A stretch of DNA of 50,309 nt from positions 1 to 50,309 of IMG/VR virus record IMGVR_UViG_3300025133_000161; one strand, given 5' to 3'. This DNA comes from a virus. Below the pieces are notes generated by a model. It was given only the letters and a program-made list of their open reading frames with translations, did not search any database and was not told the DNA's origin. Shown piece by piece: positions 39,024-46,653 of the stretch. The translations under genes were made by a program, and so were the position numbers. How positions within the stretch are numbered: the first letter of the stretch is position 1; each line of letters starts with the position of its first letter.

Positions 39024-40739
39024 ATGAACAAAAAAGAATTAAAATATATCAAAGAAGCTTATTACAAGCCAAAAATTAATCTTAAGATGATTATGGAAAT
39101 GCTCGAAGAGGTCGAAAGTGAATCGGCTGAATCTGAGACTCCTAAATTTAGCGCAGCAAGGTTTTATAAAACTGCTTTGAAGTCCTTTCAAGCTCCAACC
39201 GAGCAAGCAGGCGAATTAGGCACGGAAGAAAGACAGAACTTTCAGAAATATATAACTAGAAATGTCAGAGGTTCAACTTTATCAGAAAAGATCAAGTCGA
39301 TCAATGCCATTGTTGCAGGAGGACAGACAAACAAAGAACCCAAGATATCTGAAATTATGGGTACCCTTGGCGCTGTAAAGATGTTACAGCAAACTTTAGA
39401 TGATTTCAACGAATCAACTGCTGGATTTCTTTTTGAGGCTTTCTTGTCTGGGCTTCTTCAGGGAGTACAGGTCACCGACCGCGTAGGTGGCACGCTACCA
39501 ATTGAAGACTGTATGTTCTTTGTAGACCCAAAAACAGGAGAGGGAGGTCAGCCAGTAAGTCTTAAATTACTATCGCCGACAACACAAATTCACGGTAGCC
39601 TCGAAAACTTGTTGGGCTTTTTTCAAAGGCCAGAGATTGCTGCAGTCGCAGAACAAAAGGGAATTGAGTATATTGTAGCTACCAAAACACCAAAAAATGA
39701 GCTAGATATATATTCTTTCAATATCAAGCCCAGCAACTTCTTTTACTGGATTGAGGAGCACAATTTTGACTTCAGCCGTACCGGCGAAATGTTGGAAGAA
39801 CAGCTTCTAAGAGAACAAAAAAGCCCCGAAGAGATCGAAGTATCGCGACAAAAGTGGGAAAAGTTCTTTCTTCAAAGAGCCCCTATGTTTGGTTTAGATC
39901 CTGGCGAGATCAACTTCAATTACGAATGGGGATCTGCTTCCGCTGACTGGAGAAAGATTGTAAAACAACCTCGCACCGCGCGCGCTGTACGAAAAGCAGT
40001 AGCTGAAATAATTTTAAGCGATGTTGCTAAAACAAAATTTGAAAGATGGAAGAGAAGCAAACTGAAGGTGCCTTCTAACACGGCACATCTAGAATCAGCG
40101 ATCGTCAAAAATGATAAGGGAGAAAAAGTTGTCTTATCGATGGCGAATCTTGAAGAGCAGTTTAGGATCGGTGACGAAGAAACTGCCCACCGCGCTGCCG
40201 GCCAACTGGCCGTCATCGGCAGAAACCGGCTGTCTGCCTATTTCGACTCAATCGAACACGTCGGTGAGCGAGTCGACGAAGCCGCCATACATATTCAGCG
40301 CTGGTGGGCTGTTAATAAGAAAGGAGGTCAGTCTATCGAGTCTGATGCAGTTGCGGGTATTCAAACGAGTGTTACCCGGGCTGAAGATGATGAAGATGCT
40401 CTTCCCGTGACACCAGAAGATGTAATTAGGTGGGCTGCAACACTTCAAGGCATGCTCACTACTAAGCAGTTTCATATTAAACCTGTAAGAGTCAGGTCTG
40501 AAGGTACAATTTACGGTACAATAAATGTTGATAAGAAAAAGATCTATAGATCTCTTCAGCAGTACAGCAGGCAGCTGGAAGTACTATGTGCACCGTTATA
40601 TGAAGAACTTGAGAACCTTTCAAGGTTTATAAATGGCTATTTCTTACAGAACAGAGTTGGGGACGCATTCAAAGCGCAAGCAACAGCGCAAAAGATGGCC
40701 CAACACACCGATAAACTGGCACAAAAAGCTGAAAAATAG
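39024..40739 (+). CDS. Large hypothetical protein, possibly nuclease-like
   Basis: 571 residues. The N-terminus NKKELKYIKEAYYKPKINL is a charged helix like others here. Near residues 135-195 the order E-rich helix FLFEAFLSGLLQG, then GGTLPIEDCMFFVD and GGQPVSLKLLSPTTQIHGS resembles the PD-(D/E)xK nuclease arrangement (Glu helix, Asp strand, x-x-K strand), although the usual (D/E)xK is SLK. The rest is helical. The match is by eye only; it could equally be a virion protein. AAAGAGG precedes the start. It is followed by a 59-nt gap with a promoter-like element before groEL. Confidence 0.5.
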   Translation: MNKKELKYIKEAYYKPKINLKMIMEMLEEVESESAESETPKFSAARFYKTALKSFQAPTEQAGELGTEERQNFQKYITRNVRGSTLSEKIKSINAIVAGGQTNKEPKISEIMGTLGAVKMLQQTLDDFNESTAGFLFEAFLSGLLQGVQVTDRVGGTLPIEDCMFFVDPKTGEGGQPVSLKLLSPTTQIHGSLENLLGFFQRPEIAAVAEQKGIEYIVATKTPKNELDIYSFNIKPSNFFYWIEEHNFDFSRTGEMLEEQLLREQKSPEEIEVSRQKWEKFFLQRAPMFGLDPGEINFNYEWGSASADWRKIVKQPRTARAVRKAVAEIILSDVAKTKFERWKRSKLKVPSNTAHLESAIVKNDKGEKVVLSMANLEEQFRIGDEETAHRAAGQLAVIGRNRLSAYFDSIEHVGERVDEAAIHIQRWWAVNKKGGQSIESDAVAGIQTSVTRAEDDEDALPVTPEDVIRWAATLQGMLTTKQFHIKPVRVRSEGTIYGTINVDKKKIYRSLQQYSRQLEVLCAPLYEELENLSRFINGYFLQNRVGDAFKAQATAQKMAQHTDKLAQKAEK

Positions 40740-40752
40740 CTTAAATAAGATA

Positions 40753-40780
40753 TTGACTTAACTTATAATGTTATTATTAT
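40753..40780 (+). promoter_or_regulatory. Sigma-70-like promoter before groEL
   Basis: TTGACT (40753-40758), 16-nt spacer, TATTAT (40775-40780); TATAAT also occurs at 40764-40769 within the same AT-rich gap. The SD AAAGAGG lies at 40787-40793. A similar AT-rich GTTATTAT-type stretch precedes the co-chaperonin operon at 28335. Confidence 0.45.
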
Positions 40781-40798
40781 ATATTCAAAGAGGTACAC

Positions 40799-42376
40799 GT
40801 GTCCAAAGAATATGCTTCTAGCGAAGCGCTTCAAAAAAAGATATCAGCCGGAGTTAATAAACTGGCCGATAATGTTGCTGCCACCCTGGGCCCAAAGGGC
40901 CGGAATGTCATCTTATCCAGGTCGGGATCCCGCCCCATAGTAACTAAGGATGGCGTTTCGGTGGCTAAATTTACTGATTTTGCTGATCCCTTTGAGAATG
41001 CCGCGGCACAGCTACTGAAGCAGGCGGCTTCTGAGACTAACAGTGTTGCTGGGGATGGTACTACGACGTCTACTGTCATAGCTCGCGATTTATATACGAG
41101 AAGTCAAAAATATTTAGTGGCCGGTAGCTCCCCGATCGAACTGAAGAGAGGCATGGATAAGGCTGCAGAGAAAGTGGTTGAAAAAATAAAATCAATGTCT
41201 CGCGATGTCGCCTCAAAGGAAGATATTGAACATATTGCTACGATATCAGCTAACGGCGATAAGGCAATCGGTGCCCTGATAGCGACCGCAGCCGATCAGG
41301 CCGGCCATGACGGCGCCATCACAGTTGAGGAGGGCAGGGCCTTCGAAACCAGCTTGGATGTTATTGAGGGCTTCAGGCTTAATTCGGGATATTTTGCGCA
41401 AGCCTTCGTTACAAACGAGAGGAGAAACGCGGTTGAGTATGGTGAGAGTCTTATCCTTGTGACTGATTACAAAATTGATGCAGTCCAGGATATCCTCCCC
41501 ACCTTGGAATTGGCGGCTAGAGAAAACAAACCTTTTGTGATTGTTGCGGAGCACGTAGAGGGTCAAGCTCTTGCTGCTCTGATAATGAACACAGTTAGAG
41601 GATCTATGAAGGTGGTGGCTGTAAAGGCGCCAGGGTATGGACAAGAACGGCGCAGTGTAATGGAAGACTTGTGTCTCTCAGTGGGCGCCACCTTCGTGAG
41701 CAGGTCTTCTGGCAAATCTCTATCAGACGTGGCTTTGACTGACTTAGGCTCGTGCAAAAAGGTCGAAGTACTAAAGAACCATACTACATTTGTTGGCGGC
41801 TTGGCGGACTGGGATAAGATTGACTTAAGAATCGAAACAATCAAATCTGAGATAAAGCAGACAGAAGATATGGAGGAGTGCCGGAAACTGCAAGAAAGAA
41901 TTGTACGCCTCTCTAGTGGCGTTGCCATAATAAAGGTAGGCGGAGTAACTGAGGTGGAGATGATAGAAAAAAAACATCGCATTGAAGATGCGCTTGAGGC
42001 AGTAAAGTCTGCCCAGTCCGAGGGTATCGTGCCCGGCGGTGGTCGCACGCTGCTAGCATGCAGTAACTTTGAAATAGAACCTGAGAACGAAGATCAGGAG
42101 ATAGGCTCAAATATTGTCAGGGCAGCGCTCCGCGCCCCGATTCGCCAGATGGCAGTTAACGCCGGCGTAAGCGCTGATTTGATAGTCGACAAAATTATGT
42201 CGGCTGAAGAGAATCTAGGGTGGGATTTCAAAAACAACGAGATGGTGGATATGATGGAAGCCGGTATTGTCGACCCCGCTAAGGTTACGCGCGCCGCCCT
42301 GCAAAACGCAGTCTCCGTTGCATCGATGCTAATAACGACCGAAAGCGCGATCGTAGAGGTTAAGCATGAAAGTTAA
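40799..42376 (+). CDS. groEL: GroEL chaperonin
   Basis: 525 residues from a GTG start with AAAGAGG upstream; E. coli GroEL is 548. Equatorial ATP site: LGPKGRNVIL and VAGDGTTTSTV with Asp86. C-terminal half: VGGVTEVEMIEKKHRIEDAL carries the catalytic Asp, then EGIVPGGGRTLL. The Gly-Gly-Met C-terminal tail found in GroEL of many bacteria is absent; the protein ends VEVKHES. The apical domain is present (ENKPFVIVAEHVEGQALAAL). It folds phage or host proteins, likely the capsid or sheath. A co-chaperonin-like gene is encoded at 28630. Confidence 0.95.
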   Translation: MSKEYASSEALQKKISAGVNKLADNVAATLGPKGRNVILSRSGSRPIVTKDGVSVAKFTDFADPFENAAAQLLKQAASETNSVAGDGTTTSTVIARDLYTRSQKYLVAGSSPIELKRGMDKAAEKVVEKIKSMSRDVASKEDIEHIATISANGDKAIGALIATAADQAGHDGAITVEEGRAFETSLDVIEGFRLNSGYFAQAFVTNERRNAVEYGESLILVTDYKIDAVQDILPTLELAARENKPFVIVAEHVEGQALAALIMNTVRGSMKVVAVKAPGYGQERRSVMEDLCLSVGATFVSRSSGKSLSDVALTDLGSCKKVEVLKNHTTFVGGLADWDKIDLRIETIKSEIKQTEDMEECRKLQERIVRLSSGVAIIKVGGVTEVEMIEKKHRIEDALEAVKSAQSEGIVPGGGRTLLACSNFEIEPENEDQEIGSNIVRAALRAPIRQMAVNAGVSADLIVDKIMSAEENLGWDFKNNEMVDMMEAGIVDPAKVTRAALQNAVSVASMLITTESAIVEVKHES

Positions 42377-42680
42377 AGTTTCTTATACAATGGATCTAGA
42401 GGAGATACCAAATTTGCTAGCAAGTCTTATAGGGGATTGCCATGAGATCCTCCAGCAGCAGTTACACACGCTGAAGAAAGCGGGCCACAACTCCGAAAGA
42501 ATGATCGAGGATATTGACTCCGTACGGAAGGATTTATCGCTGGTCGACTCAAAGCTTGAAGATTATGAACAGCTGGCGACGGGTTATCACAACACGCTCC
42601 ACGCTACATCTTTAGCAGAGGGCCTAGAACCCACGGTTCCTCACGAAGAACCGGCCGGCCAAGATTCTCATGAGGGCTAA
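42366..42680 (+). CDS. Hypothetical protein with helical hairpin
   Basis: 104 residues. It begins KVKVSYTMDLEEIPNLLASL and has a long helical stretch (HEILQQQLHTLKKAGHNSER then DIDSVRKDLSLVDSKLEDYE). It overlaps groEL by 11 nt and the next gene by 11 nt, so it belongs to the chaperonin unit. The first strand-loop (YTMDLEEIPNLL) is a typical small-protein N-terminus in marine phages. No function recognised. Confidence 0.6.
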   Translation: MKVKVSYTMDLEEIPNLLASLIGDCHEILQQQLHTLKKAGHNSERMIEDIDSVRKDLSLVDSKLEDYEQLATGYHNTLHATSLAEGLEPTVPHEEPAGQDSHEG

Positions 42681-42876
42681 AGCTGGGGACTTAATATACG
42701 TTCCATCGGAGGTATTATTATATGTATCCGCGTCTGGAGATTCCAGGGCGGTAAAGGAATGGAGAAAAACCGTTAAGCCAGAACACCTTTTGATAACAAA
42801 AGTTTACGACGGAACGTATGAGGTACTATACGAAAATAAATATTGGCTTGTAGAGAAGAGTAAAGTGTATAAATAA
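42670..42876 (+). CDS. Small SH3-like protein
   Basis: 68 residues starting AKAGDLIYVPSEVLLYVSA and ending YDGTYEVLYENKYWLVEKSKVY, which is the strand pattern of a small SH3-like barrel. It overlaps the previous gene. Similar GDLV-type small barrels occur at 47475 and 48387. Function unknown. Confidence 0.5.
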   Translation: MRAKAGDLIYVPSEVLLYVSASGDSRAVKEWRKTVKPEHLLITKVYDGTYEVLYENKYWLVEKSKVYK

Positions 42877-42890
42877 CAAAAGGAGTTATT

Positions 42891-43202
42891 ATGATTCGAT
42901 GTACAGAGATTTTTGGTCGACCGCTTGAGTACGACCCTGCAATTGAAATGGTAAAAGAAGGATTTTCACTTAGAGAAGTTTTTCTCAACCCCAAATATAT
43001 TTTAAAACTGAAAGAGGACGAAGCTTTACACCAAAAGGCACAGAAAAAAACTCTAGTTGACGGGTTAAGAAAAGATTTGCGCTTTACTCAGATTATGCTG
43101 AACGCGGGCTCTAGTACACAGGTGCTAACCGTCGTTGGCGATATGTCGGAGATTGCTAGGAAACTGGCAGGTAAAACAGTTAAAACAGCAGCTCTCAAAT
43201 GA
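42891..43202 (+). CDS. Hypothetical protein
   Basis: 103 residues, helical, charged (KYILKLKEDEALHQKAQKKT), with AAAGGAG before the ATG. It overlaps the glutaredoxin gene by 4 nt (ATGA). No recognised domain. Confidence 0.55.
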   Translation: MIRCTEIFGRPLEYDPAIEMVKEGFSLREVFLNPKYILKLKEDEALHQKAQKKTLVDGLRKDLRFTQIMLNAGSSTQVLTVVGDMSEIARKLAGKTVKTAALK

Positions 43203-43444
43203 GATATATAATGTTTGCCAAAAGCTGCTGCCCTTATTGCAAGATGGCCCAAGATCTTCTAAACGAAAGAGAATTGGATTGTAGCGTAGTGGATTTTGAA
43301 AATTCTCAAGATTCAGTTTTAAGCGAAATAAAGGGCGCCTATGAATGGGCGACTGTACCGATGATCTTTCTTAGGCACGGAGATAACATAGAATTTATTG
43401 GCGGGTTTTCAGATCTCAAGAAGCATTTGGGTGGAGATGGATGA
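43199..43444 (+). CDS. Glutaredoxin
   Basis: 81 residues, the size of small glutaredoxins. Active site CPYC (residues 11-14, preceded by another Cys), then WATVPMIFL with the cis-Pro (TVP) motif and the glycine pair in FIGGFSDLKKHL. It reduces disulfides with glutathione and is the likely electron donor of the class II ribonucleotide reductase at 26466. ATGA overlap with the previous gene. Confidence 0.85.
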   Translation: MRYIMFAKSCCPYCKMAQDLLNERELDCSVVDFENSQDSVLSEIKGAYEWATVPMIFLRHGDNIEFIGGFSDLKKHLGGDG

Positions 43445-43799
43445 AAAAAATAAGAGTCGAGTATACACGATAGCCATCGAGTATCTTTATCAACTTCTAG
43501 AAGAAAGCGATAAACAAATTAATGTATCGGAAGACATGTTGCAGGACATGTTCGCGAATCCTCCGAAGAATTCAAACTTGCTTTCTTCCGTTGTGGAAAT
43601 CCTGTGGCTCAATTACACAATTGTCAAAGTGCTGGATGAAGAAATTGACACCGCGGTCATACGCAAAAACGACTCAACAGGGGAAGACGAATTTATGCTA
43701 GCCGAGACTACAATGTGGCATCTAGAGCAGCTTTTGTTGGCTAGGTGGCAAGCTAACCTCTCACTAACGAAACTATCTTATTCAGTGAGCCTGCATTAA
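43437..43799 (+). CDS. Hypothetical protein
   Basis: 120 residues from ATG 43437, which overlaps the end of the glutaredoxin gene. Mostly helical and acidic (VYTIAIEYLYQLLEESDKQI; EDEFMLAETTMWHLEQLLLA). The next gene starts with its stop codon overlap at 43799. A small internal protein of unknown role. Confidence 0.5.
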   Translation: MDEKNKSRVYTIAIEYLYQLLEESDKQINVSEDMLQDMFANPPKNSNLLSSVVEILWLNYTIVKVLDEEIDTAVIRKNDSTGEDEFMLAETTMWHLEQLLLARWQANLSLTKLSYSVSLH

Positions 43800-44158
43800 T
43801 GAAGATTACAGTTGGATTATTATTTTTTACAATTGGGAATATTCTAGCTTGGTTCCAGTTCAATTCTCAATTTGTGTGGGAATGGTGGAGAGACAAGCCG
43901 ATAGTTTCAAGCTTGTTATTCGGGCCACTAGTTGGGGTCTGCTTTTGGTATGCAGTCAAAAATATTGTCAGCGAGACTAGCGAGTTGTGGGCTTCAAAGT
44001 TAATTGGTTTCGGGGTCTCGAACTTTATTTTTGCTATATTAACGTATGTTTTTTTACGAGAAAGCATCCTCACAACCAAAACTATGCTCTGCCTTTGCTT
44101 AGCCGGTTTAATAATCGCAATACAGATTTTTTGGGATGGCAATGGTTTCTTCTCTTGA
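43799..44158 (+). CDS. Membrane protein with four predicted helices
   Basis: 119 residues; hydrophobic stretches at about residues 3-20, 37-55, 66-86 and 93-112 (for example KITVGLLFFTIGNILAWF and MLCLCLAGLIIAIQIFW). Starts on the last base of the preceding stop codon. A small multi-pass inner-membrane protein; holin-like or transporter roles cannot be told apart. Not adjacent to the muramidase gene. Confidence 0.6.
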   Translation: MKITVGLLFFTIGNILAWFQFNSQFVWEWWRDKPIVSSLLFGPLVGVCFWYAVKNIVSETSELWASKLIGFGVSNFIFAILTYVFLRESILTTKTMLCLCLAGLIIAIQIFWDGNGFFS

Positions 44159-44248
44159 CTAAGAAAAAATAGTGATTATTGTTTTATCAGGTGTGAATTC
44201 GCTGGTAAGGAGTTCGCGCTATAACTTGCTTAATAAGGAGAAAATATT

Positions 44249-44674
44249 ATGACTACACTTACTACCTATAGACCGAGCCTTTTAGGGCGGAATGTATTTG
44301 AGGATTTATTTGACGCCATGGACTTTCCTGCGTTACTAAATAGGACCACGCAGGGCTATCCTGTTGCGGATATCTACAAGGGCGATGATGGATCGACTAT
44401 TATGGAATTTGCCCTGGCGGGTTTTCGAAAAGAAAACCTGCACGTTGAGATTCTTCCTGAGAAGAGGGAGGTCCATGTCAGCGCGGACTCTCATGGGGAC
44501 GAAGAAAACGCGACTTCCCGAAGGATCGCGCGCCGCGCGTTTCATAAAACTTTTGTGAATTACGATAGCGATTTAGACTTGGCCAGCGCTAAGGCTAGCT
44601 ACGACAACGGATTGTTGCGTATTAACTTACCGGCCAAGCCTGAATCGCAGCCTTTGCGTGTCGAAATTAAATAA
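44249..44674 (+). CDS. Small heat-shock protein Hsp20 (alpha-crystallin type)
   Basis: 141 residues. Alpha-crystallin core: YPVADIYKGDDGSTIMEFAL, AGFRKENLHVEILPEKREVH and the C-terminal A-x-x-x-NGLLRINLPAK motif with the ...V/I-x-I-like end RVEIK. Such proteins are frequent in marine T4-like phages and prevent aggregation of virion or photosystem proteins. AAGGAG precedes the ATG. A 90-nt gap upstream probably holds its promoter but no clear one is seen. Confidence 0.9.
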   Translation: MTTLTTYRPSLLGRNVFEDLFDAMDFPALLNRTTQGYPVADIYKGDDGSTIMEFALAGFRKENLHVEILPEKREVHVSADSHGDEENATSRRIARRAFHKTFVNYDSDLDLASAKASYDNGLLRINLPAKPESQPLRVEIK

Positions 44675-44694
44675 TTTTTAATTTCTTTGAGTTT

Positions 44695-44744
44695 GCCCCC
44701 CTGTAGCTATAATTACTTATAACAGCTAATGTTTACAGGGGGGC
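44695..44744 (+). promoter_or_regulatory. Long hairpin covering the deformylase RBS, with TATAAT inside
   Basis: GCCCCCCTGTA (44695-44705) is the exact reverse complement of TACAGGGGGGC (44734-44744): an 11-bp stem with a 28-nt loop. The 3' arm contains the GGGGGG that would be the ribosome-binding site of the deformylase gene. The loop holds TATAAT (44708-44713), with TTGAGT 15 nt upstream (44687-44692). RNA started inside the loop would lack the 5' arm and leave the RBS free, as known for T4 gene e. Confidence 0.6.
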
Positions 44745-44752
44745 TAATAAAG

Positions 44753-45205
44753 TTGCCATACACGTATGTATCAGATAAAGACAAGCTCTCAAAACCGTGC
44801 ACGCCCTGCGATTTTAAAATGGATGGTATACGAATAGGGAATAAACTTCTTGAGACCTTGGCACGAGAATCCGACGCCATCGGATTGGCCGCTAATCAGG
44901 TAGGGATCGATGCATCAGTTTGTGTTGTGAAAGTTGTGAAACCCTTCATCCTCATAAACCCAAAGATAGTTGGAAAATTTGGCAAAAGTTTCTTTCAAGA
45001 AGGTTGTCTTTCGTTCAAGGGTGACTATGTTTTAACTGAAAGATGGACAGATATCGTAGTTGCGGACGATAACCACCCTAATCAGTTGTTCTTCTCTTTC
45101 GAGAAGAATGCGTTGGAGTGTGTATGCGTTCAACACGAAATCGATCATTTAAATGGAATCACGATGTTTGATCGTGCTGTAGACAAGGAGTTATTTAATG
45201 TCTAG
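44753..45205 (+). CDS. def: Peptide deformylase
   Basis: 150 residues from TTG 44753, 9 nt after the GGGGGG run; an ATG at 44729 would add 8 residues but has no ribosome-binding site and lies in a hairpin loop. Deformylase motifs: IGLAANQVG (motif I), FFQEGCLSF (motif II with Cys) and QHEIDHLNG (motif III with two His). Removes formyl groups from new proteins; short phage PDFs are known in marine phages. It overlaps the next small gene by 8 nt. The length is a little shorter than bacterial PDF (about 168). Confidence 0.9.
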   Translation: MPYTYVSDKDKLSKPCTPCDFKMDGIRIGNKLLETLARESDAIGLAANQVGIDASVCVVKVVKPFILINPKIVGKFGKSFFQEGCLSFKGDYVLTERWTDIVVADDNHPNQLFFSFEKNALECVCVQHEIDHLNGITMFDRAVDKELFNV

Positions 45206-45383
45206 ATTTTATGGGAGTATTAGTACACCCCCCACCAATAAAAAGAAAACCGTACAAGGCAGTGGAGCTTACACAAAGAAGTCTCATTCTGGAGGCGAAA
45301 CCTTCCACGGTGGGCAGAGAGCCGGCTCTCCACCTCCTGCCCGTCACCGCCGCAAGAAGCCCTCAAGAGGGCAAGGCGGATGA
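45198..45383 (+). CDS. Small basic Pro/Gly-rich protein
   Basis: 61 residues with AAGGAG upstream (45185-45190). It is rich in Lys, Arg, Gly, Pro and Ser (for example RAGSPPPARHRRKKPSR) and likely disordered. It starts within the deformylase gene and ends with ATGA overlap to the next ORF. The good RBS and coupling make it a likely gene; the composition suggests RNA or protein binding. A 104-codon frame in the same place (45211-45525) is rejected. Confidence 0.5.
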   Translation: MSRFYGSISTPPTNKKKTVQGSGAYTKKSHSGGETFHGGQRAGSPPPARHRRKKPSRGQGG

Positions 45384-45532
45384 CCGACGCACCCCAGCCT
45401 CTATGGAAAGAAATACCTCTTCCCTCTATAGAACAGAGAAGATTTTTCGAGGAGTGGGTAAAACAAAGAGAAGAGGAAGAAAAACAACGCGAAGAAAAAG
45501 ATCTCAACCGCGTGATAGTTGTTGATATATAG
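45380..45532 (+). CDS. Small acidic/basic helical protein
   Basis: 50 residues starting MTDAPQPLWKEIPLPSIEQR and continuing with a charged helix (EEEEKQREEKDL), ending VIVVDI. It overlaps the previous stop codon (ATGA), and the AAGGCGG upstream can serve as RBS. Ends just before AGGAGAT of the next gene. No family. Confidence 0.5.
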   Translation: MTDAPQPLWKEIPLPSIEQRRFFEEWVKQREEEEKQREEKDLNRVIVVDI

Positions 45533-45543
45533 GAGATATAACT

Positions 45544-45723
45544 ATGAGAGTATACGTTCCCAACAAGAAGGAACATATAATTAATGAAGTGCTTCAAGAG
45601 CTTTATATGCTTAAGAAATCAATTGACTATGGATCTGGTACCCCAGACAGTAGGATGGGGATGGTTGACAAAGTTAGAGATAAGCTGAAAACTCTCTTGA
45701 ACGAGTGGAAAGAAATAGAGTAA
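45544..45723 (+). CDS. Small helical protein
   Basis: 59 residues: MRVYVPNKKEHIINEVLQEL, then YMLKKSIDYGSGTPD and a helix ending WKEIE. AGGAGAT precedes the ATG. Likely a small two-helix protein. No family recognised. Confidence 0.55.
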   Translation: MRVYVPNKKEHIINEVLQELYMLKKSIDYGSGTPDSRMGMVDKVRDKLKTLLNEWKEIE

Positions 45724-45797
45724 ATTAGAGTAATTTTATTTTATCTTTTTAAGATGGTGAATATATTTATAGTTCATAATTTAAAAGGAGTATGATT

Positions 45798-46013
45798 ATG
45801 AAGATTTTGTTTGCAATGATTTTGCTAATGATTGTGGCCATTTATGGTTGCGCTACGGATGATTCGCCTGTTCTGGAACAGAACACCAGCGATGTTGTGG
45901 AGATCGGAGATATCACAGTTGAGGATGTCGAAGAACTTATGGCTTCTGATGCAGAAGTTTCTCTTGACGATGCTGACACTGTTCCTACAGTAGAGGAAGA
46001 CGTAGAAAACTAA
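45798..46013 (+). CDS. Small lipoprotein-like acidic protein
   Basis: 71 residues from ATG 45798, with AAAAGGAG 7 nt upstream; the ATG at 45792 is too close. The N-terminus MKILFAMILLMIVAIYGC is a signal peptide ending in a lipobox-like Cys, followed by an acidic tail (EDVEELMASDAEVSLDDADT). It may be attached to the membrane as a lipoprotein; whether it is a lysis (spanin-like) or surface-exclusion protein is not clear. A terminator follows at once. Confidence 0.55.
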   Translation: MKILFAMILLMIVAIYGCATDDSPVLEQNTSDVVEIGDITVEDVEELMASDAEVSLDDADTVPTVEEDVEN

Positions 46014-46027
46014 AACTTAAGTTTTGT

Positions 46028-46048
46028 GCGCCATTTCGGCGCTTTTTT
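46028..46048 (+). terminator. Rho-independent terminator
   Basis: GCGCC/GGCGC stem (46028-46032 with 46038-46042), loop ATTTC, six T. It directly precedes the tRNA-Leu gene. Confidence 0.8.
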
Positions 46049-46136
46049 GGCCCTGTGGTGGAATTGGCATACACATCAGACTTAAAATCTGACGCCTGAA
46101 CTGGGCTTGCGGGTTCGAGTCCCGCTGGGGCCACCA
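46049..46136 (+). tRNA. tRNA-Leu (anticodon TAA)
   Basis: 88 nt including encoded CCA. Acceptor GGCCCTG pairs with TGGGGCC, with G-T pairs near the inner end. Anticodon stem TCAGA/TCTGA closes CTTAAAA (anticodon TAA, reading UUA). It has a long class II variable arm and the T arm GCGGG-TTCGAGT-CCCGC. It suits an AT-rich phage using TTA codons. Confidence 0.9.
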
Positions 46137-46160
46137 GAATACTATATAAGGAGTAGAATT

Positions 46161-46259
46161 GTGAGTAATATGCATCATTTAGAGAGCGACAAGCTCTTTA
46201 CAAGGATTATGATTGGTTTGACCATCGGTACTATAATTTTTGTAGTATTTGGGCTATAA
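46161..46259 (+). CDS. 32-aa single-helix membrane peptide
   Basis: GTG start with AAGGAG (46148-46153). It reads MSNMHHLESDKLFTRIMIGL then TIGTIIFVVFGL: a short polar head and one membrane helix. It sits between tRNA-Leu and the split tRNA. The function is unknown; its RBS and hydrophobic helix make it more than chance. Confidence 0.5.
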   Translation: MSNMHHLESDKLFTRIMIGLTIGTIIFVVFGL

Positions 46260-46263
46260 TCTT

Positions 46264-46290
46264 ACGCACCCGTAGCTCAGCTATAGTGCC
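46264..46290 (+). pseudogene. 5' part of a third tRNA, cut by HNH genes
   Basis: ACGCACCCGTAGCTCAG reads like the acceptor strand plus 'TAGCTCAG' D-arm start of a tRNA. It pairs with CGGGCGT at the 3' part (47440-47446) as ACGC..CCG with two extra bases. The D arm is degenerate. The - strand HNH gene ends inside it (stop at 46277-46279). The complete tRNA is not continuous in the window. Confidence 0.5.
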
Positions 46291-46618
46291 GTATGCGATG
46301 ACAGTTTGCACATAATAGAGCGCATTTATCAAGCTCTTTGTAAAGCTTGTCATCGCCTACAAGTCGCATCTTGTTCCAACTGAACTCTTTTTGAGTTGGG
46401 TCTAGGTGGTGAAATTCGAACACAGGCATAGGGTATGTTGAATTACAATCTTCACACTTACCACCTTTGTACTCGACAGCGATCTTTTTACGCTGCACCC
46501 AGCGTTTTTGACAATAACTATTATGACAACTTTTGCATTTAGATTGAAGTCTTGTGGCAGTTTTACGATAGAACTGAGACTCGTCTAGGCTTTTTTTACA
46601 ATCTGAACAAGTTTTCAT
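46277..46618 (-). CDS. HNH homing endonuclease (only minus-strand gene)
   Basis: 113 residues on the - strand, the only clear - strand protein gene here. Four CxxC pairs (CSDC, CKSC, CEDC, CANC) frame zinc sites. The HNH core is FEFHHLDP and CALLCANCHRIRH. Such small free-standing HNH enzymes cut unoccupied sites and move by repair copying. The 3' end of the gene runs into the 5' tRNA fragment. It is divergent from the + strand HNH gene at 46790, with tRNA-Arg between. Confidence 0.85.
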   Translation of the reverse strand: MKTCSDCKKSLDESQFYRKTATRLQSKCKSCHNSYCQKRWVQRKKIAVEYKGGKCEDCNSTYPMPVFEFHHLDPTQKEFSWNKMRLVGDDKLYKELDKCALLCANCHRIRHYS

Positions 46619-46653
46619 TTATTTTTCCTTTTGGGTGATTATAATAAACATAT

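Noticed and set aside
43799-44158. Holin call for the four-helix membrane protein
   Set aside because: It is not next to the muramidase gene and has four helices without a typical charged C-terminus; membrane protein only.
45211-45525. 104-codon open frame over the small basic gene region
   Set aside because: It has no ribosome-binding site at its start and overlaps two better-supported small genes (45198-45383 with AAGGAG, and 45380-45532 coupled by ATGA). Its translation is repeats of basic residues from the same bases.
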